Source: Flagellimonas sp. MMG031
Lineage (GTDB): Bacteria; Bacteroidota; Bacteroidia; Flavobacteriales; Flavobacteriaceae
Direction of reading: 5' to 3'
NCBI RefSeq assembly: GCF_040112705.1
Contig: NZ_CP157804.1
Span: forward strand, 126,501 to 190,500
DNA: 64,000 nt
The position numbers were made by a program, and so were the translations under genes. The number at the start of each line of letters is the position of its first letter. The first letter of the stretch is position 1. This document shows, one piece after another, positions 9,610 through 18,810 of the stretch. The notes below the pieces were generated by a model. The model was not told the origin of the DNA. It made no database searches and saw only the letters and a list, made by a program, of their open reading frames with translations.

Positions 9610-11478
9610 ATGAAAAAATTATTGCTATCCTCCATTATTGTGCTCATAGGATTTACCTTTATCGGTAGGCTTTCCTATTTGCAATTGTTCCGTTTTTCGC
9701 CGGACCAAATACTGGACGATCCGGCCATCAAAAAAGTATATGACTATCCCGAACGCGGCTACATTTACGATAGGAACGGTAAACTGTTGGTGGGCAATCA
9801 ACCGGCTTATGATGTGATGGTCATCCCACGGGAGGTAAAACCATTGGACACAATTGAATTCTGTAGCCTGCTGGGCATTGACAAACCAGAGTTTCTTTCC
9901 AAAATGGAAAAAGCCCGTAGGTACTCCCCTCGGCTCCCATCGGTTTTGGTACCTCAACTTTCCAAGGAGGATTATGCCAAGCTTCAGGAAAAAATGCGCC
10001 ATTTTACCGGTTTTTATATCCAAAAAAGGTCGTTGCGCTATTACAACACCAAAAGTGCCGCCAATGTTTTGGGGTATATCAGTGAGGTTAACGAGTGGGA
10101 CCTTAAGAACAACCCTTACTATGTTGCGGGAGAGTTAAAAGGGCGAACAGGTATTGAACAACAATACGAGGAAATCCTTAGGGGACAAAAAGGTGTGAAA
10201 CACATCCAAAAAGACCGCTTTAATCGGGATATTGGACCTTATAAAGATGGGAAATTGGATACACTGCCACAACAAGGCAAGGAAATCCATATCACCTTGG
10301 ACAAGACCTTGCAGGAATATGGGGAAAAATTGATGCACGGTAAACGCGGTGGTATTGTGGCCATTGAGCCCAAATCCGGGGAAATCTTGGCCATGATTTC
10401 AGGCCCAACCTACGACCCCGCACTTTTGGTGGGCAGGGAACGCTCCAAAAATTATAGCAAGCTCCATTACGACACCATTGCCAAACCCACTTGGGACCGT
10501 TCCATTTTGGCCCAGCCCTCGCCTGGCTCACCTTTTAAGACCTTGAATGCACTTATCGGTCTACAAGAAGGCGTCATTGACGAGGATACGAATTTTAGAT
10601 GTTATCATGGGTTTTATGTGGGCAACACACTTCGAGGCTGTCATTGCGGAGGTGGTGTCCGCGACTTGAATTCTGGCATCTACCAATCCTGTAATGCCTA
10701 TTTTGCCGGGGTTTTCAGGAAGATTTTTGATAAATATAATACGACTGACGAAGGAATGTCCGTTTGGGAAAAGCATATGAAAAGCTTTGGCTTGGGTGAT
10801 TTCTTGGGCACTGACCTTCCCACCGGGGCCCCTGGTAGAATTCCTGATGTGGCCTATTATGATAAATGGTATGGGAATGGCCGATGGGCTGCTTCCACCA
10901 TTATTTCCAATTCCATTGGCCAAGGCGAAATCGCTGCCACACCCTTACAATTGGCCAATATGACGGCTGCCATTGCCAACCGTGGTTATTTCTATACACC
11001 GCACGTTATCAAAAGTATAGGTAATAAAGGGGACATTAACCCCGAATATACCGAGCCCCGCTACACAACCATCGACCGAAAACATTTTGACCCTGTAATC
11101 GAGGGCATGGCCAACGTATACAATTATGGTACTGCTAGATGGCTCAAAATTCCAGGCATCGATATAGCCGGAAAGACGGGTACGGTTGAGAATTACATAC
11201 GGGTGGATGGTGAACGTATGCAGCTAACGGACCACTCCGTTTTCGTAGCCTTTGCCCCGGTAGAAAACCCGCAGATCGCCCTAGCGGTTTACATTGAAAA
11301 TGGATATTATGGTGCACGTTATGCTGGACATATCGCTTCCCTATTGATTGAAAAGTATATCAAAGGGGAAATCACCAGAAAAGATCTGGAAAAACGAATG
11401 CTGGAAAAAACGTTGGAGCACGAGTATGCCAAGCCTTACAGCGGCGAACCCTTTGAAATCAACGAATATGTCTGGTAG
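9610..11478 (+). CDS. mrdA: Penicillin-binding protein 2 (elongasome transpeptidase)
   Basis: This 622-residue class B PBP crosslinks peptidoglycan during lateral growth. It has one N-terminal transmembrane helix, a PBP dimerisation domain (RGYIYDRNGKLL near residue 51) and the transpeptidase domain with SPFK (Ser307, Lys310), SCN (Ser360 to Asn362) and KTGT (522-525). A TTG at 9604 is also in frame, but the ATG at 9610 (MKKLLLSS) is preferred. Its last 11 bases overlap the rodA start. The pairing with RodA is the standard transpeptidase/glycosyltransferase pair. Confidence 0.96.
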   Translation: MKKLLLSSIIVLIGFTFIGRLSYLQLFRFSPDQILDDPAIKKVYDYPERGYIYDRNGKLLVGNQPAYDVMVIPREVKPLDTIEFCSLLGIDKPEFLSKMEKARRYSPRLPSVLVPQLSKEDYAKLQEKMRHFTGFYIQKRSLRYYNTKSAANVLGYISEVNEWDLKNNPYYVAGELKGRTGIEQQYEEILRGQKGVKHIQKDRFNRDIGPYKDGKLDTLPQQGKEIHITLDKTLQEYGEKLMHGKRGGIVAIEPKSGEILAMISGPTYDPALLVGRERSKNYSKLHYDTIAKPTWDRSILAQPSPGSPFKTLNALIGLQEGVIDEDTNFRCYHGFYVGNTLRGCHCGGGVRDLNSGIYQSCNAYFAGVFRKIFDKYNTTDEGMSVWEKHMKSFGLGDFLGTDLPTGAPGRIPDVAYYDKWYGNGRWAASTIISNSIGQGEIAATPLQLANMTAAIANRGYFYTPHVIKSIGNKGDINPEYTEPRYTTIDRKHFDPVIEGMANVYNYGTARWLKIPGIDIAGKTGTVENYIRVDGERMQLTDHSVFVAFAPVENPQIALAVYIENGYYGARYAGHIASLLIEKYIKGEITRKDLEKRMLEKTLEHEYAKPYSGEPFEINEYVW

Positions 11479-12751
11479 AGGACCTTTCGGAAGGTTGGAT
11501 TGGGTTTCCGTCATCCTCTACGCCCTCTTGGTATTTATCGGGTGGCTCAATATCTACTCTACTTCCGTAGGGGAAGCAGACATCTCCCTTTTCAGTTTTT
11601 CCACCCTCTATGGAAAACAGCTCTTTTTTATCGGACTGGCAGCCTTGGGTATTTTATTTGTCCTTTTTGTGGAGTCACAATTCTTTGAACGATTTGCATC
11701 CATCTTTTATATTGTGTCCATCGTGTTGTTGCTGGGACTCTTCATCTTTGGTAAAACCATTGCAGGGGCAACTTCTTGGTATGATTTGGGTTTTTTTAAC
11801 CTCCAACCCTCCGAGTTGGCCAAAGTTGGAACGTCGCTGGCACTGGCCAAATTTTTGAGCGACATCCAAACTGACATCCGCACCGGAAGACACCAGATAT
11901 ATGCTTTGGTCATTATTCTGTTGCCAGCTGTGCTGATACTTCCCCAGCCCGACCCGGGGAGTTCCCTCATCTATTTTTCCCTGTTTTTTGTCCTTTTTAG
12001 GGAAGGATTCCCCATATATTATTTGGGCATCCTCATTTTCGCCGTGGTCCTATTTGCAACCACCCTAATGTTTGGCACTGTTTGGGTCGCCATTGGACTG
12101 GTTATTTTGACACTGCTTGTCTACACCTTCAAAAAGGCTTCCGTAAAGATTCCCCTATTGCCAGTCTTGGGAGTCATTGTAGTTGCTATCCTCTTTTCGC
12201 TATCTGTAAATTTCGTGTTCGAAAATGTGTTTGAACAGCGTCACCGCGACCGCTTTGCCCTTTGGTTGAGTTTGGAAAAGGATGAGGAAAAACTGGATGA
12301 AATCCGAAAAACAATCGGCTACAATACCTATCAATCCGAAAAAGCCATTGAATCTGGCGGCTTCACTGGAAAGGGATTTTTGGAAGGTACCCGAACCAAG
12401 GGCGATTTTGTACCCGAGCAGCACACCGACTATATTTTCAGCTCCGTAGGAGAAGAATGGGGCTTTCTGGGCACCTCAACCGTTATCCTGTTGTTCTCGT
12501 TGTTCTTTTTACGGTTGATTTATATTGCGGAGCGGCAAAAAAGTGATTTTAGCCGCATGTATGGCTATGGAGTGATTTCCATTTTGGTGTTCCACTATTT
12601 TATCAACATTGGAATGGTCATTGGATTGTTGCCCACCATTGGCGTGCCCTTGCCATTTTTTAGCTATGGCGGTTCTGGGCTCATTTTCTTTACCATGTTG
12701 TTGTTCATTTTCCTAAAACTGGACTCCAACCGATTGAAGGACGGTATCTAG
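11468..12751 (+). CDS. rodA: Rod shape-determining protein RodA (SEDS glycosyltransferase)
   Basis: RodA polymerises lipid II into glycan strands with PBP2. The 427-residue multi-pass membrane protein shows SEDS signatures: LQPSELAKVG, QPDPGSSLIY, the loop before GEEWGFLGT, and the C-terminal GLLPTIGVPLPFFSYGGSG. The open frame extends upstream to 11348 inside the PBP2 gene, but the ATG at 11468 (MSGRGPFGRLDW) gives the expected N-terminus and an 11-base overlap with PBP2. Its 3' end overlaps the convergent endonuclease gene by four bases, and no terminator was seen there. Confidence 0.95.
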   Translation: MSGRGPFGRLDWVSVILYALLVFIGWLNIYSTSVGEADISLFSFSTLYGKQLFFIGLAALGILFVLFVESQFFERFASIFYIVSIVLLLGLFIFGKTIAGATSWYDLGFFNLQPSELAKVGTSLALAKFLSDIQTDIRTGRHQIYALVIILLPAVLILPQPDPGSSLIYFSLFFVLFREGFPIYYLGILIFAVVLFATTLMFGTVWVAIGLVILTLLVYTFKKASVKIPLLPVLGVIVVAILFSLSVNFVFENVFEQRHRDRFALWLSLEKDEEKLDEIRKTIGYNTYQSEKAIESGGFTGKGFLEGTRTKGDFVPEQHTDYIFSSVGEEWGFLGTSTVILLFSLFFLRLIYIAERQKSDFSRMYGYGVISILVFHYFINIGMVIGLLPTIGVPLPFFSYGGSGLIFFTMLLFIFLKLDSNRLKDGI

Positions 12752-13545
12752 AACTTCCAATCCCTAACCTTCACTTCGGACTCGATGTTGGACTGCCAGT
12801 CCTGCGCCTGCTTTTCAAAAAAATCGATACCCGTTCTTTTTTCAATCTCATCGATAGGTACCAAAAACTGCTCCAAGGGTTGCTGACTTTCCTTGGCTGG
12901 AATCAAAAAACCCAAAGCTCTGGCATCTTTGGCTTTGCCACGCATCACAATTTTGTAATAGGATTTGGGCACATCCACATCTTCATCGCCTATCTCCAGA
13001 AGGTCATTTTCCAAGACTCCCCCCGTAATCACCATCAAATCACCATATTTCTTGCACCAATAGCGGACCTTCTGTTCCAATCGGTTCCAAACACCTGCAT
13101 TAAAATCCCTGTCCTGCGGGCTTATGTTACTGGTATAAAAAGTTTCATTGTAGGCCTGTTCCGAAAAGCGGCGATCTCCTGCCGGGCACAAATGTCCACG
13201 ATCATATCCAGACCCTCGATAATTGCGCCAATCGGCCGACTTTGTACTTACTTTGGGGTCCTCTATAAAATAAGGACGTTCCCTATCGTCGTAGGTCAAA
13301 TGTTCTTGTTTGAGGGTATAAGCCACCCATTCGGCTTGTTCGTGGGGTTCACTATAGGATAATGTATAATACGAATGCTCTACGATTTCGCCCGTTGTGG
13401 AACTCGGTAAAAACCCGGAAGCAGCCACATTCACCTTGGATGTGCTTGGGTCTGAATAAGTAGCCGGAGTATAAAAGTTTTCGAATAGCCAAAAACCCAC
13501 AATACAAACCAACATGAGCAGGGTATAAATCGTTCTTTTTCTCAT
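12748..13545 (-). CDS. DNA/RNA non-specific endonuclease (His-Me finger)
   Basis: The product carries the NUC-family catalytic motif YDRGHLCPAGDRR, in which the DRGH histidine is the general base, followed by NISPQDRDFNAGVWNRLE, whose asparagine would bind the metal. An N-terminal hydrophobic helix after MRKRT acts as signal peptide or anchor, so the enzyme would act outside the cytoplasm, probably in nucleic-acid scavenging or defence against external DNA. The frame opens at 13599, but that start lies inside the terminator hairpin of the upstream prc gene; the ATG at 13545 gives a 265-residue protein with a normal signal sequence. Confidence 0.88.
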   Translation of the reverse strand: MRKRTIYTLLMLVCIVGFWLFENFYTPATYSDPSTSKVNVAASGFLPSSTTGEIVEHSYYTLSYSEPHEQAEWVAYTLKQEHLTYDDRERPYFIEDPKVSTKSADWRNYRGSGYDRGHLCPAGDRRFSEQAYNETFYTSNISPQDRDFNAGVWNRLEQKVRYWCKKYGDLMVITGGVLENDLLEIGDEDVDVPKSYYKIVMRGKAKDARALGFLIPAKESQQPLEQFLVPIDEIEKRTGIDFFEKQAQDWQSNIESEVKVRDWKF

Positions 13546-13580
13546 TTGATGCCTAAATCCCTTGAATTGGGGCGAAAATA

Positions 13581-13612
13581 AATAAAAAAGCCAACTCAAA
13601 ATGAGTTGGCTT
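13581..13612 (-). terminator. Intrinsic terminator downstream of prc
   Basis: An 11-base perfect stem (13588-13598 pairing with 13602-13612, core AAGCCAACTCA) with a three-base loop is followed on the minus strand by a run of T residues. It sits 23 bases past the prc stop codon. Confidence 0.9.
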
Positions 13613-13634
13613 ACATTCGTAGAATGTGGTCAGT

Positions 13635-15809
13635 TTATCCTTTATTGACACTGGCCAGTTCGCTCTCCTTCTTTTTGATATTGTTCTGATGAAGATCTCT
13701 AAGCACATTCACGGCCTCTTCCACATAAATATCCCGAGCCAAATCTTGGTGCCATCTGTTCCTTTTCTCACGAAGCACGGAATCTTGTGTGAACAATTCC
13801 TTTTCGTACTGCAAGGAACTGAACGATAACTTGGAATCGTAATCCCTCAGGCTCTTAAACTTTTCTGCCCGTTTTTTGGCTTCTTGCTCCTTTGAGATGT
13901 AATCGTCGTATCTCAAGGAAATCAGGTTTTCATCCTGTTGCTCCTTCACCCATCTAGCGTTTTCTTCGATAAGCTTAATTTGTTCGTTGGTGGCCATACG
14001 GTCCTTGCTCTTTTTTACAGCATCGTCAAAATCAATGTAACCGTCCCAAACCTCATAGTCGGCTGGTGTGATTTTATCCCAACCCAACGGATTTTGCTGA
14101 TCGCGCTCGCCCAAATCGATATAGCTATATCTGTCCGGAACCACAATATCACTTTTTACACCTTCCAACTGCGTGGAGCCTCCATTGATTCGGTAAAACT
14201 TCTGGGTCGTCAGTTTGATGGCTCCCAAATCACCGTGTTCGTTTCCTCGAACAATGCCATCCAAAGGAATCACATTTTGAACGGTTCCCTTACCAAAGGT
14301 TTGTTTGCTCCCTATGATGACCGCTCGTTTATAATCTTGCATGGCAGCTGCCAATATCTCGGAGGCAGAGGCGGACAATTCGTTCACCAAGATGACCAAG
14401 GGACCATCCCACTGGATACGCTCATCCTTGTCTTCATGGACTTCTTTTCGCTGACCCGAAGAACGTACTTGAACGATAGGACCATCCTTAATGAACAATC
14501 CTGCCATTTCTACCACAGTCTTCAAAGATCCTCCTCCATTGTCACGAAGATCGAGAATGATTCCTTCGGCACCGGCCTCTTTGAGTCGTTCCAATTCCTT
14601 GGCCACATCGGTCGCTGCATTTCTTTCGGAATAATCCTCAAAATCCACATAGAATTTTGGGAGATTGATCAATCCAAATTTTTCGTTCCCGGCGTCAATG
14701 GTCGCAGATTTTGCATAAGATTCCTCCAATTCAACTACATCGCGGGTAATGGAAACAGTTTCAATGGTCCCGTCCACTTTCCTAACGGTAAGATCAACCA
14801 CGGTACCTTCTGGGCCCTTGATCAATTTAATGGCATCTTCCAAACGCATTCCCACAATGTTGATTGGCTCTTCGCCATCTTGCCCCACTTTTAGGATTTG
14901 ATCTCCAACCTCCAAGGATTGGTCTCTCCAAACGGGACCCCCAGAAATAATTTCAACGATTTTGGCCCCTTCGGGTTTCTTTTGCAATCGTGCACCGATT
15001 CCTTCAAATTTTCCGGACATTCCAATATCGAAACGCTCCTTTTCCTCAGGCGCAAAATAAAAGGTATGCGGGTCAAATTCCTCTACAATGGTATTTAAGT
15101 ATTGTACGAACCAATCTTTGCGTTCCAAATCGTCCACAAAGTCGAAAAATTCATCCAAGGTATTTTTGGTGACCTCCCTAGCCTCCTCCTCAATTGCAGC
15201 CTTATCTATGGAACTGGGTATCTCATTAAAAGCCATCACCGCATCGGCATTCAGACTGCCATCGGCGTTGGCATCGGCAATTCGGTTATCGATTTTATCA
15301 TCAAATACATTGAGGGTATTGTATTTCAATTGTTTCCTCCAACGTTCTTTGAGTTCTTTTTTGCTGGTCGCAAACTCTTGCTTATCGTAATCGATCTCGA
15401 TGGTTTCATCAATACTGTAATCGAATGGTTGGGCGAGGACTTCTTTATAGATTTCCTTGGCCTCATCCATACGGACCATCAACCGCTGATAGACGGCATT
15501 GAAAAACTCGATATCCGTATTCCTGATCTCGTCATCGATCATGAAGCGGTATTTTTCAAACTCCCTGATGTCGCTTTCCAAGAAATAGCGCTTGGTGGGG
15601 TCGATGACCTCTATAAAGTCATCAAAAACATTGGAACTAAAGGTGTCGTTCACCTCTTTGGGCTCATAATGGCCCCTTTCCAATACGTAGGAAATCAATT
15701 CCAATAAAAATTTATCCTTGTCATCGTTATCAAAAGACTTGTTGGTAAAGCTGCAGGAGGCGACTGCGACAAGAATAACCAAAAGTGCCAAAATAAAGTT
15801 CTTTTTCAT
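13635..15809 (-). CDS. prc: Carboxy-terminal processing (tail-specific) protease Prc
   Basis: This 724-residue S41 peptidase is a lipoprotein by its signal (MKKNFILALLVILVAVASC). Domains in order are an N-terminal helical domain, a PDZ domain around residues 250-345 (IVEIISGGPVWRDQSLEVGD) and the S41 catalytic domain with the serine in ELSASASEILAAAM and the lysine in TFGKGTVQ, 25 residues apart as in E. coli Prc. Such proteases trim or degrade periplasmic proteins and lipoproteins and tune cell-wall hydrolases. The long helical C-terminus (DUF3340-like) is present. It is transcribed alone with a strong terminator. Confidence 0.95.
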   Translation of the reverse strand: MKKNFILALLVILVAVASCSFTNKSFDNDDKDKFLLELISYVLERGHYEPKEVNDTFSSNVFDDFIEVIDPTKRYFLESDIREFEKYRFMIDDEIRNTDIEFFNAVYQRLMVRMDEAKEIYKEVLAQPFDYSIDETIEIDYDKQEFATSKKELKERWRKQLKYNTLNVFDDKIDNRIADANADGSLNADAVMAFNEIPSSIDKAAIEEEAREVTKNTLDEFFDFVDDLERKDWFVQYLNTIVEEFDPHTFYFAPEEKERFDIGMSGKFEGIGARLQKKPEGAKIVEIISGGPVWRDQSLEVGDQILKVGQDGEEPINIVGMRLEDAIKLIKGPEGTVVDLTVRKVDGTIETVSITRDVVELEESYAKSATIDAGNEKFGLINLPKFYVDFEDYSERNAATDVAKELERLKEAGAEGIILDLRDNGGGSLKTVVEMAGLFIKDGPIVQVRSSGQRKEVHEDKDERIQWDGPLVILVNELSASASEILAAAMQDYKRAVIIGSKQTFGKGTVQNVIPLDGIVRGNEHGDLGAIKLTTQKFYRINGGSTQLEGVKSDIVVPDRYSYIDLGERDQQNPLGWDKITPADYEVWDGYIDFDDAVKKSKDRMATNEQIKLIEENARWVKEQQDENLISLRYDDYISKEQEAKKRAEKFKSLRDYDSKLSFSSLQYEKELFTQDSVLREKRNRWHQDLARDIYVEEAVNVLRDLHQNNIKKKESELASVNKG

Positions 15810-16010
15810 AATCTGATTTTTCCGGAACGAAACAATCTGACCTCATACTGTCAAATCTTCATTGTATCTTCCTTCGTTTCTACTTGTATGAATTCCCTAA
15901 GATACAGAAAAAACCGTGCCAGTCCTTTCAGGCGGATTTAATTTTTTGTTAAACGCCCAGGCCTTCATATCCTTATGAAAAACGTATTTTTATAGCTTAA
16001 ATTATCCGAG

Positions 16011-16790
16011 ATGGAAAAACCGCTTATTTTGGTCACCAATGATGATGGAATTACAGCTCCCGGCCTAAGGGCGCTCATACGCACCATGAAAGAGATCGGT
16101 GAAGTGGTGGTGGTTGCTCCGGACAGTCCACAAAGCGGCATGGGACACGCCATTACGGTAGACAGCACCCTCTTTTCCAAAAAGGTGGTCGTGGACCATA
16201 AAGAAGGTGCCCCAAGCGAATATAGTTGTAGTGGAACCCCGGCCGATTGTGTAAAATTGGCGCTTCGCGTAATTTTGGACCGAAAGCCTGATATCTGCGT
16301 AAGCGGTATCAACCATGGTTCCAATTCATCCATTAACGTAATTTATTCGGGTACCATGAGTGCGGCCATCGAAGCGGGTATCGAAGGGATTCCTGCCATC
16401 GGCTTCTCCCTCTGCGATTATTCTTGGGACGCGAATTTTGAGCCTGCATTGGGCGCTATCAAAAAAATTGTGTTGGAGGCACTGACCCACGGTATTCCCA
16501 AAGGGACCGTATTGAACGTAAATATTCCAAAAACGGAAAACGAACCACAGGGAATTCGTATCTGCAGACAAGCTAGAGGCAATTGGAAGGAGGAGTTCGA
16601 CAAACGGACCAGTCCGTCCGGAAAGGATTACTACTGGCTCACGGGTGAATTTGAGCTTTTGGACAAGGGGGAGGACACCGACGAATGGGCCTTGGCCAAC
16701 GGTTTTATTTCCGTAGTACCCACCCAATTCGACCTGACCGCGCATCACGCCATACCACAAATAAACAACTGGAACTTAAATGAACAATAG
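16011..16790 (+). CDS. surE: 5'/3'-nucleotidase SurE
   Basis: SurE removes phosphate from nucleoside 5'- and 3'-monophosphates and contributes to stationary-phase survival. The 259-residue protein has the metal-binding VTNDDGI at its N-terminus, the Ser in PDSPQSGMGHAIT, CSGTPADCVKLAL and VSGINHGSN, all standard family motifs. The stop overlaps the following small membrane-protein gene by 11 bases, and lpxB comes next, so these form an operon-like run. Confidence 0.96.
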   Translation: MEKPLILVTNDDGITAPGLRALIRTMKEIGEVVVVAPDSPQSGMGHAITVDSTLFSKKVVVDHKEGAPSEYSCSGTPADCVKLALRVILDRKPDICVSGINHGSNSSINVIYSGTMSAAIEAGIEGIPAIGFSLCDYSWDANFEPALGAIKKIVLEALTHGIPKGTVLNVNIPKTENEPQGIRICRQARGNWKEEFDKRTSPSGKDYYWLTGEFELLDKGEDTDEWALANGFISVVPTQFDLTAHHAIPQINNWNLNEQ

Positions 16791-17067
16791 AAAAGAAATC
16801 ATCATAGGATTTATTGTAGGAATCATAGCCAACACCTTTGGTACTTTGCTGTACATACTCCTTTTTTCCGATTTGGGGATTACCACCACCTTTAATGCTG
16901 CCGTGGAGCAAGGTCATATTGGCAGTTTACTGGCATTGGGCGCCATTTTGAATTTGGTAGCCTTCTTTGGTTTTTTGCGCATCAAACGGGACCAACGCGC
17001 CAAAGGCGTTATGCTGGCCACCCTGGTTACGGCACTGGTTATTTTGGCCTACAAAGTAATGGCTTAA
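16780..17067 (+). CDS. Small membrane protein of unknown function
   Basis: This 95-residue protein has three predicted transmembrane segments (about 8-28, 47-65 and 75-93) and a positively charged loop (RIKRDQRAKG). I do not recognise a named family. It overlaps the end of surE by 11 bases and precedes lpxB by 50 bases, and this conserved-looking placement suggests a real, co-expressed gene. An envelope role is only a guess from context. Confidence 0.8.
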   Translation: MNNRKEIIIGFIVGIIANTFGTLLYILLFSDLGITTTFNAAVEQGHIGSLLALGAILNLVAFFGFLRIKRDQRAKGVMLATLVTALVILAYKVMA

Positions 17068-17117
17068 ACCTTTGGTTTTGAAATTGATGGTTGAATTTTG
17101 AACTTGGACACTTACCC

Positions 17118-18230
17118 ATGAAATATTACATCATCGCTGGTGAAGCATCGGGCGACCTGCACGGGTCCAATTTGATCAAGGCACTCAAAAAAGAGGACAG
17201 TGCTGCAGAAATCCGTTGTTGGGGCGGTGATTTGATGCAACAGGCCGGGGGCCAATTGGCCAAGCATTACAAGGATATGGCCTTTATGGGATTCTTGGAG
17301 GTCATCCTTAACATCCCAACAATTTTCAAGAACATTGCCTATTGTAAGGAGGATATCCAAAAGTTCCATCCAGATGTGGTTATTTTTATCGACTTCTCGG
17401 GGTTCAACCTTAGGATTGCCAAATGGGCAAAAGCCAACGGGTTTAAGACCAATTACTACATCTCACCCCAAATTTGGGCGTCCAGAGAAGGACGGATTTC
17501 CAAAATCAAACGGGATATCGACCAGATGTACGTTATCCTTCCCTTTGAAAAGGATTTTTATGAAAAAAAACACGGCTACCCTGTTCAGTTTGTAGGCCAT
17601 CCCCTTATTGATGCCATCGAGAACACTCCCTTGCAAGACAACGAAACCTTCAGAAAGGAGAACGGTTTAGACCCTAAAAAGCCAATTATTGCCCTATTGC
17701 CAGGAAGTAGAAAACAGGAGGTGCAAAAAATGTTAGAGGTTATGCTATCCGTAAAAAAGGACTTTCCCGAGTACCAGTTTGTGATTGCGGGCGCGCCAAG
17801 TCTCCCAGATGATTTTTACACGCCTTTTTTGAAAGGTGACAAAGTGGAATACGTTTCCAACAAAACCTACACTCTGCTCAAACACTCACACGCTGCCATG
17901 GTCACAAGTGGAACGGCAACCTTGGAAACCGCCCTTTTTGGGGTGCCACAAGTGGTCTGCTACAAGGGGAACTGGATTTCGTACCAGATTGCGAAACGTA
18001 TCATTACCTTGGATTATATTTCGCTGGTCAACCTGATCATGAAACGAGAAGTGGTGAAGGAACTCATTCAAAATGATTTGACCTCCAAACAGCTCAAAGC
18101 AGAGCTTACCAAGATTGTGGATGGCCCAGAGCGCGAGCGAATACTATCCGACTACATCGAACTCAAGGAAAAACTGGGCGGAAAAGGGGCCAGTGAACTA
18201 GCTGCTCGATTAATTGTGAAAAATGTGTAG
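17118..18230 (+). CDS. lpxB: Lipid-A-disaccharide synthase LpxB
   Basis: LpxB joins UDP-diacylglucosamine and lipid X to form the lipid A disaccharide at the inner face of the membrane. The 370-residue GT19 protein has MKYYIIAGEASGDLHGSNL at the N-terminus, FIDFSGFN, KTNYYISPQIWASREGRI and the nucleotide-binding ALLPGSRKQEV, then SGTATLETALFGVPQVVCYK. A TTG at 17091 is in frame, but the ATG at 17118 gives the family N-terminus exactly. It is followed by an NlpC/P60 lipoprotein gene 33 bases on. Confidence 0.96.
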   Translation: MKYYIIAGEASGDLHGSNLIKALKKEDSAAEIRCWGGDLMQQAGGQLAKHYKDMAFMGFLEVILNIPTIFKNIAYCKEDIQKFHPDVVIFIDFSGFNLRIAKWAKANGFKTNYYISPQIWASREGRISKIKRDIDQMYVILPFEKDFYEKKHGYPVQFVGHPLIDAIENTPLQDNETFRKENGLDPKKPIIALLPGSRKQEVQKMLEVMLSVKKDFPEYQFVIAGAPSLPDDFYTPFLKGDKVEYVSNKTYTLLKHSHAAMVTSGTATLETALFGVPQVVCYKGNWISYQIAKRIITLDYISLVNLIMKREVVKELIQNDLTSKQLKAELTKIVDGPERERILSDYIELKEKLGGKGASELAARLIVKNV

Positions 18231-18263
18231 TTTTATCATCCAAGAAAGTAAATCTATTCTTGG

Positions 18264-18809
18264 ATGTTACGTAAAACCATAATCTTACTATTGTTTTTTG
18301 CCCTTATGGCCTGTGGTCCCGGCAAAAAACGACGCACCTACAGCAAGACCCGAACCGTAACGGTAGAGGGGTCCACACGAGACACTTCCCCTGAACGCAC
18401 ACGCAAAAAAGAGGGGCGAAAAAATGCAAAGGCAGAAGCCATTATTTCTACGGCGATGTCCTATTCTGGAACCCGGTACAAGTATGGTGGAACCACCAAA
18501 CGAGGTATGGATTGCTCTGGTTTGGTCTATGTTTCCTTAAAGGAAAACGACATTATGTTCCCACGCACCTCCTACCAGATGGCCTTGGAGGGACAAAAAA
18601 TCGGGGTCGGCAATGTTGAAAAGGGCGATTTGCTCTTTTTCAAGACCAGCAAAACCGGAAAACGCATCAACCATGTTGGATTGGTGGTTGATGTTGATGG
18701 AAGGGACATTAAATTTATTCACGCCACAACCTCACGAGGCGTGCTGGTATCCTCATTACGGGAAGGATACTGGAACAGCGCTTTTGTAAAGGCCATGCGC
18801 ATCTTGTAA
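18264..18809 (+). CDS. C40-family NlpC/P60 peptidoglycan hydrolase, lipoprotein
   Basis: The 181-residue protein has a lipoprotein signal with lipobox (LLLFFALMAC) and one NlpC/P60 domain from about residue 60. The catalytic cysteine lies in MDCSGLVY, the first histidine in INHVGLVVD and the third polar residue in FIHATTSRGV. Such enzymes cleave peptide stems of peptidoglycan, usually between D-Glu and diaminopimelate. The next gene, comEC, begins two bases after the stop, so the two are probably co-transcribed. Confidence 0.93.
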   Translation: MLRKTIILLLFFALMACGPGKKRRTYSKTRTVTVEGSTRDTSPERTRKKEGRKNAKAEAIISTAMSYSGTRYKYGGTTKRGMDCSGLVYVSLKENDIMFPRTSYQMALEGQKIGVGNVEKGDLLFFKTSKTGKRINHVGLVVDVDGRDIKFIHATTSRGVLVSSLREGYWNSAFVKAMRIL

Positions 18810-18810
18810 A

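Noticed and set aside
13546..13599. Upstream start of the endonuclease at 13599
   Set aside because: This start lies inside the prc terminator hairpin; the ATG at 13545 directly precedes a signal helix.
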